DNA of 64,000 bases from Chitinophagaceae bacterium (lineage in GTDB: Bacteria; Bacteroidota; Bacteroidia; Chitinophagales; Chitinophagaceae): NCBI GenBank assembly GCA_947446645.1, contig CANFHA010000002.1, positions 62,001 through 126,000 of the forward strand, in the 5' to 3' direction. This document shows positions 17,499 to 27,530 of the stretch, piece by piece. The notes below the pieces were generated by a model. It was not told the origin of the DNA. It worked only from the letters and a program-made list of their open reading frames with translations, and ran no database searches. Positions within the stretch are counted from its first letter, which is position 1. Each line of letters starts with the position of its first letter. A program made the translations under genes and the position numbers.

Positions 17499-18311
17499 TT
17501 ACCTGACTGTTCTTTTGTTATTGATAATAACGGTGGTTCCGGGCGGGGCATGGTGGCGCTTGCTTATAGGAATCCAATAGCCGATACTGAACATGAGGAT
17601 ATGCACGTTGTAACCGTAGTTTATCTGCCGTCCATCTTCATTTCTGTAATTTGGGTTCAGGAAGTTGCCCGGATAATATTGGAATTTGAACACAGCGCCC
17701 TGGTTTATAGCGGCACCTATAAAGACGTAAGGCATAATGGCTGGCGTAGCCTCGCTATACCATTCATTGAAATTTACCGTTTTGTGTGGCCTTACGAGGT
17801 ACTGTTTTTGCTTGTAATTGAACGGCTTATCTATACCGCCGCCAAAAAAGCCGTAAGCCTTTTTGTCATTCATGTTTCCGATCTTAATGCCCAGGGGGAT
17901 GCCTATGTTATAAGAACGTCGTTTCACAGTGCTGTCGCCGTAAGTGAAGTCGATAAAGCCAAGGTTTTTAAGGTCTATGCCGGTATAGATGCCAAAGCGG
18001 TCGTTAATATTGAAATTGAACTGTGCGCCAATATTCAAAAATCCGGAAAACCTGGTGGTAGCTAAGGTGTTGGTAGGCAGCTGCCGGGTAGGGGAGGGAT
18101 ACTCGTGGTGTATAAAGGCCGTGGAGAACATGGCGCAGTCGCCACCGGTGCCAACGTAAAAAATGCGGGCGGTACGTGTTCTCTTCTTTTTCTTCTTATG
18201 TTTTTTTACTGTTTTCTTTTTAGACTTATCATCTGCCGGCTCTTTCGCAACAGCCACGTAAGTGACCAGGAAAGAAAGGAAGAAAACCGCCAGACATACC
18301 GCTTTTTTCAT
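17499..18311 (-). CDS. Outer-membrane beta-barrel protein, paralogue 2
   Basis: 270 residues. A signal peptide (about residues 1-22, AVCLAVFFLSFLVTYVAVA) is followed by a strongly basic linker of Lys and Arg (about 30-47) that the first paralogue lacks. The barrel shares FGIYTGLDLKNLGFI, RRSYNIGIPLGIKIGNM and YGFFGGGIDKPFNYK with the neighbour. The basic stretch could contact peptidoglycan or lipid headgroups (inference). It lies divergent from lon, 163 bases away, and upstream of paralogue 1 in a probable two-gene unit. Confidence 0.75.
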   Translation of the reverse strand: MKKAVCLAVFFLSFLVTYVAVAKEPADDKSKKKTVKKHKKKKKRTRTARIFYVGTGGDCAMFSTAFIHHEYPSPTRQLPTNTLATTRFSGFLNIGAQFNFNINDRFGIYTGIDLKNLGFIDFTYGDSTVKRRSYNIGIPLGIKIGNMNDKKAYGFFGGGIDKPFNYKQKQYLVRPHKTVNFNEWYSEATPAIMPYVFIGAAINQGAVFKFQYYPGNFLNPNYRNEDGRQINYGYNVHILMFSIGYWIPISKRHHAPPGTTVIINNKRTVR

Positions 18312-18474
18312 GGAACGTATTTGTCCAAAGATAAAAATTTTGAAGCAAAACCGTCAGATATTCAAATATATTAGATTGTTTCAACTGCAAAAATTGCCGA
18401 TAAATTGCTTTGGCATAGGTATTGCCCCTTATCTTTACACCCCCCTAATAAGTACCGGGTGAAAATATAGACTA

Positions 18475-20898
18475 ATGTCTGAAATCAGATCAATGCTAAA
18501 TATGTTTTTAGGTCAAACTGAACAGGAAATGGAATTTATGCCCATTGTGCCCTTGGGTGAAGATGAAATGGATGAGCAGGAGAAGGGCTCACTTCCAATG
18601 GAGTTGCCTATAATAGCTTTAAAGAATACTGTACTCTTTCCAAACGTGGTTTTACCTATAACTGTCGCCCGCGAAAAGTCTGTAAAGGCTATTGCAGCTG
18701 CTCAAAAAGGGGATAAATGGATAGGTGTTATAGCACAGAAAGACAGCAGTAACGAAGACCCGATGCCGGATGACATATATAGTGTAGGAACGCTGGCTAA
18801 GGTGGTGAAGCAAATAAAAATGCCCGATGGTAATATTACCATATTCATCATGGGGCGTATGCGATTTAAGATTGAGCACTATAACCAGGTAGATCCGTAC
18901 TTTACGGCGCAGGTAAGATACCTGGAGGATGTATACCCACAAAAAGATGATTCTTTTGATGCGCTGATGTCGTCGATAAAAGACTACTCAGAGCGCATTG
19001 CCCAGCAGTCAATGAATATGCCGAATGAGGCCAGCATAGTGCTGCGCAACATAGAGCAGCAATCGTTTCTCATGCACTTTGTAGCATCAAATATCTCGGC
19101 AAAACTGCAGGACAAGCAGGCAATGCTGGAAGAAGATGATGTACGCACTCGTGCTGAAAAACTGCTAAACCTGTTGCAGACGGAGTTGCAACTGGTAGAA
19201 TTAAAGAACGAGATCACCAACAAGACCCGGGCAGATATAGATAGACAACAACGCGAATATTTTCTGCAGCAACAGCTGAAATCGATTCGCGATGAACTGG
19301 GAGGAGACCCAAATGAACGTGAGATAAAGGATCTGCAGAAGCGTGCTGAAGAAATGAAGTGGACAGATTCGGCGAAGGAACTGTTTAAGAAAAATATAGA
19401 AAAGCTGGAGCGCATGCACCCCAGCACTCCTGACTACTCCGTGATCTATAACCACCTGGACCTGATGCTGGATCTGCCGTGGGGTGTGTATACAGAGGAT
19501 AGCTACGACCTGAAGAAGGCACAAAAAGTACTGGACGATGACCACTACGGCATGGATAAGATCAAGGACCGTATTGTAGAATATCTGGCCGTACTAAAGC
19601 TGAAAGGGGATATGAAGTCGCCGATATTATGCTTCGTAGGCCCTCCTGGTATAGGTAAAACTTCGCTTGGCAGAAGCATTGCCAATGCAATAAGTCGCAA
19701 ATATGTGCGGCTGAGTCTTGGCGGACTGCATGACGAAAGCGAACTGCGTGGGCATCGTAAAACATATATAGGCGCTATGCCGGGCCGCATTATTCAGTCT
19801 TTAAGGAAGATAAAATCATCGAATCCTGTTTTTATACTGGATGAGATAGATAAGCTGGGTAAGGATTTTCGCGGAGATCCGAGTTCGGCTCTGCTTGAAA
19901 TACTGGATCCTGAACAGAACAATTCATTTTACGATAACTACCTGGAGCTTGAATTTGACCTATCGAAGGTACTGTTTATAGCAACCGCCAATAGCCTCAG
20001 TGATATACAGCCGGCACTCCGTGACCGGTTAGAGATCATACAGCTTTCAGGCTATTCGCCGGAAGAGAAAATAGAGATTGCCAAGCGACACCTGCTGCCG
20101 AAGCAGAAGGAATTGCATGGATTGAGCAAGGTGACATTGCGTTTCCCGGATAAAATTGTAGGAAAAATAATACAGGAGTATACGCGTGAAAGTGGCGTGC
20201 GCGAGCTGGACAGGCTGTTGGCAAGTATAATGCGGTCTGTAGCTAAGAATGTAGCGATGGATGAAAAGGTAGCTCCGCAGGTGACACCCGAACTGGTGGA
20301 GCGGGCACTTGGCAAGCCGAGGTTCAGCAATGATATTTATACTAAGGGCCATCCAACTGGTGTGGTAGTAGGGCTCGCCTGGACTGCTGCGGGTGGCGAT
20401 ATACTGTTTATAGAAACTTCGCTTTCCAGGGGTAAGGGCAATCTTACTCTTACCGGTAATCTTGGTACCGTGATGAAGGAAAGCACCAGCACCGCCTTAT
20501 CTTATCTGCAGGCACATGCGGCAGAGTATGGTATACCAATAGAAAAATTTGAGACCACCAATATTCATGTGCACGTGCCGGAAGGTGCAACACCTAAAGA
20601 CGGCCCGAGTGCAGGCATAACCATGCTTACATCGCTTGCCTCCGCATTCACCGGCAGAAAGGTAAAACCATACCTTGCCATGACCGGCGAAATAACACTG
20701 CGTGGACAGGTGTTGCCGGTAGGTGGCATAAAGGAAAAAATGCTGGCAGCCAAGCGTGCCGGTATACGTGATATCGTTCTCCCAAAACAAAATGAGAAGG
20801 ACGTGGATGAGATAAACAAGGAATACATAAAGGGGCTTAATTTTCATTATGTGTCTGATGTAGCAGAAGTGCTTGGGCTGACGCTGGCGAAAAAGTAA
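18475..20898 (+). CDS. lon: ATP-dependent protease Lon
   Basis: 807 residues, normal for Lon. An N-terminal substrate-binding domain covers about 40-250 ([19 protein letters not shown]), a coiled-coil segment 250-320, the AAA+ module has Walker A GPPGIGKT at 389-396 and Walker [15 protein letters not shown], and the C-terminal proteolytic domain has the Ser-Lys dyad: Ser712 in [10 protein letters not shown] and Lys755 in [15 protein letters not shown]. It degrades misfolded and regulatory proteins in the cytoplasm. TATCTTTA near 18430, 17 bases after a TTTG, is an imperfect promoter. Confidence 0.97.
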   Translation: MSEIRSMLNMFLGQTEQEMEFMPIVPLGEDEMDEQEKGSLPMELPIIALKNTVLFPNVVLPITVAREKSVKAIAAAQKGDKWIGVIAQKDSSNEDPMPDDIYSVGTLAKVVKQIKMPDGNITIFIMGRMRFKIEHYNQVDPYFTAQVRYLEDVYPQKDDSFDALMSSIKDYSERIAQQSMNMPNEASIVLRNIEQQSFLMHFVASNISAKLQDKQAMLEEDDVRTRAEKLLNLLQTELQLVELKNEITNKTRADIDRQQREYFLQQQLKSIRDELGGDPNEREIKDLQKRAEEMKWTDSAKELFKKNIEKLERMHPSTPDYSVIYNHLDLMLDLPWGVYTEDSYDLKKAQKVLDDDHYGMDKIKDRIVEYLAVLKLKGDMKSPILCFVGPPGIGKTSLGRSIANAISRKYVRLSLGGLHDESELRGHRKTYIGAMPGRIIQSLRKIKSSNPVFILDEIDKLGKDFRGDPSSALLEILDPEQNNSFYDNYLELEFDLSKVLFIATANSLSDIQPALRDRLEIIQLSGYSPEEKIEIAKRHLLPKQKELHGLSKVTLRFPDKIVGKIIQEYTRESGVRELDRLLASIMRSVAKNVAMDEKVAPQVTPELVERALGKPRFSNDIYTKGHPTGVVVGLAWTAAGGDILFIETSLSRGKGNLTLTGNLGTVMKESTSTALSYLQAHAAEYGIPIEKFETTNIHVHVPEGATPKDGPSAGITMLTSLASAFTGRKVKPYLAMTGEITLRGQVLPVGGIKEKMLAAKRAGIRDIVLPKQNEKDVDEINKEYIKGLNFHYVSDVAEVLGLTLAKK

Positions 20899-20926
20899 AC
20901 TCCTTTAACGTTTCTTTCTGTGGATT

Positions 20927-20959
20927 TTTGATGCCGTTGTTGGCAAATGAGTAATTTTG
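20927..20959 (+). promoter_or_regulatory. Bacteroidetes-type promoter of ispH
   Basis: TTTG at 20927-20930 and TAATTTTG at 20952-20959 are separated by 21 bases. The ispH ATG at 20967 begins only eight bases after the -7 box, so the message would have almost no leader. Confidence 0.7.
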
Positions 20960-20966
20960 CATTTCC

Positions 20967-22196
20967 ATGAAGTCCTTTAATGTTCCCATACATTATCGCA
21001 GTCCGCTTGTGACTGCAATAAAGCTGAAGCGCAAGGCGGATGACAAAATGAAAAGGGATTTCTCACCCACGGTGCTTGAACTCGGCTCATTGCAGATACT
21101 TCTTGCACGTCATTTTGGCTTTTGTTACGGTGTTGAAAATGCAATAGAAATTGCGTTTCGAGCCGTGGAAGAAAACCCCGGTAAGCGTATTTTCCTGCTT
21201 AGCGAGATGATACATAATCCCGGGGTGAATGCCGATCTGCAGGCCCTTGGGATAAAGTTCATAATGGATACCCGGGGCAACATGCTGATAAGCTGGGATG
21301 AGCTCAACAGTAATGATGTGGTAATAATTCCCGCATTTGGTACAACGCTGGAGCTGGAAAAAATACTACGTGATAAAGGAATTGATCCAACACACTACGA
21401 GACTACTTGCCCGTTTGTAGAAAAAGTATGGAACCGCGCTGAAAAGATTGGCGATGAGGGATACACTGTAGTGGTTCATGGAAAGCCGGGACATGAAGAA
21501 ACACGCGCTACCTTCTCCCACAGTAAGGCGCGCACACCGACTGTGGTGGTGAAAGATATGGAGCAGGCTGAGCACCTGGGTCATTATATAGCAGGCCTGT
21601 TGCCACCTCCGCGGTTTTATGAAGATTTTGCAGGGCAGTTTTCTGATGGGTTTGATGCAGCAAAAGACCTGCAAAAGATAGGCGTGGTGAACCAGACTAC
21701 AATGCTCGCCAGCGAGACGCAGGCCATAGCAGATCATCTGAAGCAAGTAATCACCAGTCATTTTCAAACTCCGGCTGACCGCACCAACGAGCGCTTTGCT
21801 GAAACCCGCGATACGCTGTGCTATGCCACAAATGATAACCAAAGTGCAGTGCAGGGCATGCTGGAAAAGGAAGCAGACCTGGCAATAGTGATAGGTGGCT
21901 ACAACAGTTCTAATACATCGCACCTTGCAGAGCTTTGTGAATTGAAACTGCCCACTTATTTTATCAAGGATGAGCACTGCCTGATCTCTGCGGATGAGAT
22001 AAGGCATTTTGATCTGCATAGTCATACCGAGAAAGTTACAGGATACTACTTGCCTGCCCGTGAGCAGCTTCGTATTATGATCACCTCTGGTGCCAGCTGC
22101 CCTGATGCCCTCGTAGAAAGGGTGATGGAGCGCCTTTCGGTAATCACCGGCAATGAGCAGGCAGCTACAGTGATTAAAGAAAAATGGGAGATTTAA
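20967..22196 (+). CDS. ispH: 4-hydroxy-3-methylbut-2-enyl diphosphate reductase, long form
   Basis: 409 residues, longer than the roughly 310-residue enteric enzyme and typical of the Bacteroidetes/cyanobacterial form. It catalyses the last step of the MEP isoprenoid pathway with a 4Fe-4S cluster. Cluster cysteines are C53 in ARHFGFCYGVENAIEIA, C148 in YETTCPFVEKVW and C378 in TSGASCPDALVERV. VHGKPGHEETRAT and VIGGYNSSNTSHLAELC are substrate-binding segments. The start at 20967 is supported by the conserved N-terminal sequence (MKSFNVPIHYRS) despite the very short leader. Confidence 0.96.
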   Translation: MKSFNVPIHYRSPLVTAIKLKRKADDKMKRDFSPTVLELGSLQILLARHFGFCYGVENAIEIAFRAVEENPGKRIFLLSEMIHNPGVNADLQALGIKFIMDTRGNMLISWDELNSNDVVIIPAFGTTLELEKILRDKGIDPTHYETTCPFVEKVWNRAEKIGDEGYTVVVHGKPGHEETRATFSHSKARTPTVVVKDMEQAEHLGHYIAGLLPPPRFYEDFAGQFSDGFDAAKDLQKIGVVNQTTMLASETQAIADHLKQVITSHFQTPADRTNERFAETRDTLCYATNDNQSAVQGMLEKEADLAIVIGGYNSSNTSHLAELCELKLPTYFIKDEHCLISADEIRHFDLHSHTEKVTGYYLPAREQLRIMITSGASCPDALVERVMERLSVITGNEQAATVIKEKWEI

Positions 22197-22248
22197 ACTA
22201 AGGCCCAACGTAGCCAGGTCAGAAATTCAATTGTCGGGCAGGTAATTA

Positions 22249-22809
22249 TTATTTTACTTTTTCCACCTTGTAGTAGCTATATATGGTAACCAGGTTTTTA
22301 CTGGTTGTGGGGTCCACCACTATTACTGAGTCTGACCCTACTATCTGGTTGCGGTATTCCTTTAGTTCAGAGACTTTGTTGTTTGAATAGTCTACAGTAA
22401 GCCATTTGTCGTCTCCCACGCGATCGTAGCGCTTAACGATACTAGAAACAGGTAAGGGCTTCTTTATGCCTTTGTCGTCAGTATAGGTGTGTATGGGGTC
22501 TTTGTAACTTTTAAACAAAGAGATAAAGCGGATCTGACTATTTTCTTTTACTCTGTGGAGTATACTATCCCGGGCATCATAGCATTCAAATGTAAACGTT
22601 GTGTCTTTGTGTTTTCGGGGTGTGGGCGAGTAGAATTCAGGAAAGTATTTTAGCTGGACAGTTGTATCTACGACCGTGGAAAAATGGTCCATAGGATCGT
22701 CAATAACATAATTGTACACTGCGGGTTTTGCATCTTGTTGATTATTTTGGGCAAAAGCAGGTGTTGAGCTTAGGAGTATTGCTATAACCGGCAACGCTTT
22801 TATTTTCAT
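22249..22809 (-). CDS. Secreted protein, unknown function
   Basis: 186 residues with a clear signal peptide (IKALPVIAILLSSTPAFAQ). The mature part is charged, with strands such as TVDYSNNKVSELKEYRN and no motif I recognise. It is likely periplasmic or outer-membrane associated. It is alone on its strand between ispH (converging) and the LolA-like gene (diverging), and its promoter would lie in 22810-22940. Nothing in the context points to a function. Confidence 0.65.
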   Translation of the reverse strand: MKIKALPVIAILLSSTPAFAQNNQQDAKPAVYNYVIDDPMDHFSTVVDTTVQLKYFPEFYSPTPRKHKDTTFTFECYDARDSILHRVKENSQIRFISLFKSYKDPIHTYTDDKGIKKPLPVSSIVKRYDRVGDDKWLTVDYSNNKVSELKEYRNQIVGSDSVIVVDPTTSKNLVTIYSYYKVEKVK

Positions 22810-22940
22810 ATTTCAGGATTGTTATTGCAAATATAACTTATTGAAAATAGACTTAGGATTGACCAAACAGGAGTTTGCTTGTGTTTTGCATCCAAAAACA
22901 ACGTTTTTTTTATATCTTGTGTTTGTAAAAATCACACACA

Positions 22941-23660
22941 ATGAAGCATATTAAAATTTCAATAGTAGCCGCAGCGCTGTTATTTGCCGGTGCTATCACC
23001 GTAAAGGCTCAGACAGCCGATGAGATAATCAACAAACACATTGCAGCAATTGGGGGTGCGGACAACTGGAAGAAAGTGAAAACCGTGAATATGGTTGGTA
23101 GCATAAACTCCGGCGGTATGGAAATTCCTGTTTCCATCATTACTGTTAATGGCAAGGCCATGAAAGTTGAATTCACTGTAAACGGAATGACCGGTTACCA
23201 GATATTGACGACAACGGAAGGGTGGTCATATAGCCCCTTTCAGGGTCAAAGCAAGCCAGAGGCGCTGACTGCAGAAGTAGTGAAAGATCAGCAGGATCAG
23301 TTGGATGTGCAGGGCGAATTAATGGATTATAAGGCAAAGGGCAATAAAGTAGAGTATCTCGGCAAGGATGATGTTGATGGTACGGAATGCTTTAAATTAA
23401 AGGTGACCATGGCCAGCGGCAAGGAAGAAAATGTATTTATTGATGCAGCTACGTACTACCACATTCGCACCGTAGCAAAGGCCAAAGTTGATGGTAAAGA
23501 AATAGAAGCAACTTCAAATCTGAGCAATTTCCAGAAGCTGCCGGAAGGTATTGTATTCCCTATGTCAATGGAAAGTGGAAACGGGCCGATCAACTTTAAG
23601 ACTGTTGAGATAAATAAGCCGGTTGACGATAAGATATTTAAGCCTACAGCCAGCAAATAA
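22941..23660 (+). CDS. Periplasmic LolA-like/outer-membrane lipoprotein-sorting-type protein
   Basis: 239 residues with a signal peptide ending VKAQ. The mature protein starts TADEIINKHIAAIGGADNWK and continues through regular antiparallel strands, ending FKTVEINKPVDDKIFKP. This is the half-barrel pattern of LolA/LolB-like proteins used widely in Bacteroidetes for lipid or lipoprotein contacts. The same opening phrase (TADxxYKNYVAAIGG) begins the C-terminal extension of the M16 protein at 51018-53111. A specific ligand cannot be inferred. The 1027-residue BNR protein follows 87 bases downstream. Confidence 0.75.
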   Translation: MKHIKISIVAAALLFAGAITVKAQTADEIINKHIAAIGGADNWKKVKTVNMVGSINSGGMEIPVSIITVNGKAMKVEFTVNGMTGYQILTTTEGWSYSPFQGQSKPEALTAEVVKDQQDQLDVQGELMDYKAKGNKVEYLGKDDVDGTECFKLKVTMASGKEENVFIDAATYYHIRTVAKAKVDGKEIEATSNLSNFQKLPEGIVFPMSMESGNGPINFKTVEINKPVDDKIFKPTASK

Positions 23661-23747
23661 AATTACTCTTAAGTATCTCTTGCAATTATTCATTGTTATC
23701 AGAAAGGACTGGTAGGAAACATACTATGCCTTTACAGTAAAACTTCA

Positions 23748-26700
23748 ATGGTTATGAAAAAGTGCTTTTTCTTCCTTTGCTCACTAGCCGTAGCTAGCCT
23801 AACTACTGCCCAAACAAAGATCAACTCGTATACTTTTGGTGCTATGGAAGCCCGCTGGCTGGGCCCGGGTACTATGAGTGGCCGTATAACAGCCATTGAA
23901 GGTGTAAATGCAGATAGCAAAACGCTGTATGTAGGTAGTGCAGGTGGCGGGGTTTGGAAAAGTACAAATGCGGGGGCTTCCTTTAAACCGGTTTTTGATA
24001 AGTACTGCATGAGCATTGGCGCTATAGCTGTTGACCAGTCAAATCCTTCGGTTGTATTTGTGGGAAGCGGAGAGAGTAATATGCGCAATACGGTATCAAT
24101 AGGTGATGGCCTGTATAAGTCTAAAGATGCCGGAGATAACTGGGTGAAGGTGGGTCTTGATAGCACAGAGCATATTGCCAAGATAATCATAGACCCGAAA
24201 AACTCAAAGAACATTTACGTAGCGGTGCCCGGGCCGCTATGGAGCGATAGTAAGCACAGGGGAGTTTACAGATCTACAGATGGCGGTGAAACCTGGAGTA
24301 AGATATTTTATGTAAACGAGAAAACAGGTTGCGCCGATATTGCACTTGATCCCACAAATCCGAACACTGTATATGCTACTATGTGGGAGTTTCGTCGCTT
24401 TCCTTACGCCTTTAACTCAGGCGGTACCAGCAGCGGAATGTTCAAAAGTATAGATGGCGGTAAAACCTGGAAAGAGCTCAAAAATGGTCTGCCTGCAAAG
24501 CCGTTTGGTCGTATAGCTTTGACACTGGCACCCAGCGCTCCGCAGAACATGATAGCCATTGTAGAGGCTAAAGAGACAGGCCTTTATATTTCATCAGACG
24601 GTGGAGAATCATGGAAATCACAGAGTGCTACCATGAATGTTATTTCGCGTCCATTTTATTTCAGTTGTCTTGTTATAGATCCGAAAGACCCCAAAAGGGT
24701 TTATCGTCCGGGTTTCGGATTTTCTTATTCCGATGACGGTGGCTATTCCTTTGCTGATGCATCTTATGATGGCGGCTGGGTGCATAGCGACCACCACGCT
24801 TTGTGGATAAATCCGAACTACACCAACCAGATGTACCTGGGTACAGACGGTGGTGTATATTTCAGCCTTGACCGTGGTGCCACGTGGATGTTTGTTTATA
24901 ACCTGCCTGTGGGGCAGTTTTACCACGTAGCCTGCGATAATAATACGCCCTACCGCATGTACGGTGGCCTGCAGGACAATGGCAGCTGGATGGCTCCATC
25001 GTCAGCGCCCGGAGGGGTAAATAATTCGAGCTGGCAGGATATGTACGGCGGTGACGGTTTTTGGGTACAGCCCGATCTTACAGACAACAACATTGCCTAT
25101 GCGGAATCGCAGGGCGGTAATATGGGACGCATTGACCTTACTACGTTCAAGTCGCTGGATATAACTCCGCAAGCTGGCAAGGATGAAGAAAAGCTGCGCT
25201 GGAACTGGAATACGCCTATAGTAACGGGGCAGGCAAATCACCATAACCTTTACACTGCAGCTCAATATCTTTATAAATCTTCCAATCAGGGCCGCAACTG
25301 GCAGCGCATATCGCCTGATCTTACGACCAACGATAAAAAGAAGCAGCAGCAGGAAGAGTCTGGTGGGCTCAGTGAAGACAACACTTCGGCAGAAAATCAC
25401 TGTACAATATTTACAATAGCGGAGTCGCCACTCGATGAAAATATGATCTGGGCAGGCACGGATGACGGAAACCTACAGTTAGTGACTGATGGAGGCAAAT
25501 CGTGGACCAATGTAGCCGCCAACTATGCGGCGACTGGCATACCTGCACAAACCTGGGTAAGTAGTATAGAGCCATCGCGCTTTGACAAAAATACAGTGTA
25601 TGCTACGTTTGACAACCATATGTATGGCGACATGAACACCTACCTGGCTAAGTCTACCGATGCAGGTAAAACGTGGAAACGCATCACCAGCCCTGAGTTT
25701 ACCGGCTTTGCACATAAGATAAAGGAAGACCTTGTAAATAAGAATCTGCTTTTCCTTGGCACTGAGCGTGGGCTGTTTGCGACGATCGATGGGGGTGAGA
25801 TATGGTTCAGGATGAAGAACCACATACCGGACTATTCCATGGTCCGTGACATCCAGATACAACCTCAAACAAACGACCTGTTATTGGCTACGCATGGTAG
25901 GGGTATAATGGTAATTAATGACATATCACCTATGCGCTCCCTAACGAAAGAGATGGTAGAGCAGGACGTGGTAATGTTCCCCAACAAGCCGCTTGTAATA
26001 TCTACGGGTATGTATGGTGGAGGCGGGTCGCCGGTAAGCGGTGGCTGGTGGGGAGGTAATCCTGACGATATTCAGCCAATAGAATATTTTCTTAAGGACC
26101 GGGCTACCAGAGACGTAAAGGTAGAGATTTATGATGCTGCCGGTAAGCTGGTACAATCTATACCCGGCTCTAAGCGCAAGGGGGTGAATAAGGTATACTG
26201 GAACCTCCGGTGGACCCCACCCAAAACAGCTACCGGTGGTACTAAGGTGGATTATGGATCATTTATTGCACCAATGGTAATGCCGGGAACGTATACTGTG
26301 AAACTGAAAGTAGGCGATAAGGAATACAGCAGCCCGTTGCAAATGGTTCATAATACCGGCAATAAACTGTTTTCAGAAGAAGACAGGAAGCTGCAGTATG
26401 ATGCGGCAATGCAGCTATACCACATGCACGAGCGCTTGCGCACACTAGTGGATAGCATTAATAATGAGCAAAAGGTGGTGCAGGAATACATGACGCAGGT
26501 GAAAAAGGCAGCGGACAAAAAGCATCTTAAGGACTATAACGACAAGCTGGAAACACTGCGCAGCACGCTGCTGGCTACCAAACACAAGTCAATATTTGCT
26601 GACGAGAAAAAGCTGAGGGAGTATATAACTGAAGTCTATGGCTCAGTTTGCAACCAGGAGTGCCGGCCATCAAACCTGCAGCAGGGGAGAATAGCTGTGC

Positions 26701-26831
26701 TGGATGAGGATCTGAAAAAAGGCGAAGCGAGTTTCAGCAAAATCATTGCTGATAATGGCACCAAAGCAAGGGAAATTATAAAGATTGAGAAGACAAGGCC
26801 AAAAGTGACCGAAGCCAATTCGGGTAATTAG
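23748..26831 (+). CDS. BNR/VPS10-like repeat exoprotein
   Basis: 1027 residues with a signal peptide (CFFFLCSLAVASLTTAQ). Many Asp-box-like motifs of the form S-x-D-x-G-x-T-W recur (for example YRSTDGGETWSK, FKSIDGGKTWKE, AKSTDAGKTWKR, FATIDGGEIWFR), building a sortilin/BNR-type beta-propeller over about residues 25-690. A beta-sandwich-like stretch (about 740-860) and a helical, coiled-coil-prone C-terminus (about 870-1000) follow. Such proteins are annotated as glycosyl hydrolases, but no catalytic residues are identifiable, so a binding role is just as likely. ATG 23754 is an alternative start. Confidence 0.8.
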   Translation: MVMKKCFFFLCSLAVASLTTAQTKINSYTFGAMEARWLGPGTMSGRITAIEGVNADSKTLYVGSAGGGVWKSTNAGASFKPVFDKYCMSIGAIAVDQSNPSVVFVGSGESNMRNTVSIGDGLYKSKDAGDNWVKVGLDSTEHIAKIIIDPKNSKNIYVAVPGPLWSDSKHRGVYRSTDGGETWSKIFYVNEKTGCADIALDPTNPNTVYATMWEFRRFPYAFNSGGTSSGMFKSIDGGKTWKELKNGLPAKPFGRIALTLAPSAPQNMIAIVEAKETGLYISSDGGESWKSQSATMNVISRPFYFSCLVIDPKDPKRVYRPGFGFSYSDDGGYSFADASYDGGWVHSDHHALWINPNYTNQMYLGTDGGVYFSLDRGATWMFVYNLPVGQFYHVACDNNTPYRMYGGLQDNGSWMAPSSAPGGVNNSSWQDMYGGDGFWVQPDLTDNNIAYAESQGGNMGRIDLTTFKSLDITPQAGKDEEKLRWNWNTPIVTGQANHHNLYTAAQYLYKSSNQGRNWQRISPDLTTNDKKKQQQEESGGLSEDNTSAENHCTIFTIAESPLDENMIWAGTDDGNLQLVTDGGKSWTNVAANYAATGIPAQTWVSSIEPSRFDKNTVYATFDNHMYGDMNTYLAKSTDAGKTWKRITSPEFTGFAHKIKEDLVNKNLLFLGTERGLFATIDGGEIWFRMKNHIPDYSMVRDIQIQPQTNDLLLATHGRGIMVINDISPMRSLTKEMVEQDVVMFPNKPLVISTGMYGGGGSPVSGGWWGGNPDDIQPIEYFLKDRATRDVKVEIYDAAGKLVQSIPGSKRKGVNKVYWNLRWTPPKTATGGTKVDYGSFIAPMVMPGTYTVKLKVGDKEYSSPLQMVHNTGNKLFSEEDRKLQYDAAMQLYHMHERLRTLVDSINNEQKVVQEYMTQVKKAADKKHLKDYNDKLETLRSTLLATKHKSIFADEKKLREYITEVYGSVCNQECRPSNLQQGRIAVLDEDLKKGEASFSKIIADNGTKAREIIKIEKTRPKVTEANSGN

Positions 26832-27007
26832 ATAAGTGTCATGCTATAATCGCTTCATTCGCAGCGTTTCGATCCTCTGCTATGGGTCTCATAACTTGTT
26901 GTCATGGCTTAAATGGCCGTTGATTTTATGATAGTATTAAGAAAAAAATCGTAGCATGGCACTACCGCATTCGTTTTAATAGCTTTAGCTTTTTTGCATT
27001 ATTGAGT

Positions 27008-27388
27008 ATGGCATCAGCGATCAATTCAAAGAATCATCACTTGCGGGGCCTTTTCTGGTTGCTGCTTGCGGTTATTTGCATTGTTTTTTCAAGTGCTTCA
27101 AAAAAGCTTATTCAGCAAAAAACTGATCCGGCTGCGTATTATTCCACATCCACGCTCGATAAAAAAATTAAAGACGGCAGCAGGGAGAGGCGGGAGTATC
27201 TAACGAACATTACGCAGTTCGTTGATCTGCAATCTGCAGATCTGGTAAATTTTGCATTACTCTTCACTGTTGTGTTGTCGCTGGTGTTATATTCCCGCGG
27301 TAAAGCTCCCTCAAAATTTCAAAGTGAGCGGTCTGGCTCCCTGCAATTGCCTGGTTTATTCCTCAGGCATCATAGATTGCAGGTCTGA
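27008..27388 (+). CDS. Small two-helix membrane protein, unknown
   Basis: 126 residues from ATG 27008 (TTG 27002 also possible). A hydrophobic helix lies near residues 12-30 and a second near 80-96, with a polar middle segment between. The last 25 residues are basic and of lower quality. No family is recognised. It stands 143 bases before the RND efflux operon on the same strand, but no shared function can be argued. The gap 26832-27007 before it shows nothing else. Confidence 0.45.
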   Translation: MASAINSKNHHLRGLFWLLLAVICIVFSSASKKLIQQKTDPAAYYSTSTLDKKIKDGSRERREYLTNITQFVDLQSADLVNFALLFTVVLSLVLYSRGKAPSKFQSERSGSLQLPGLFLRHHRLQV

Positions 27389-27530
27389 TACCTTTTCTTT
27401 TTGGGAAATTTTTAATATCGGCGGTTGCTGTAGTAAGGTAACTGGTTGATTTAATATCCCTCCTGTTTTTTTGGCACGATAGTAAGGTGCCACCTAACTG
27501 AATATTACATATCTGACTAAAAATTCTTCA

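Noticed and set aside
21366-22208. 280-codon antisense open frame over ispH
   Set aside because: Complement of a conserved gene; composition (Cys/His/Leu-rich) is not that of a real protein.
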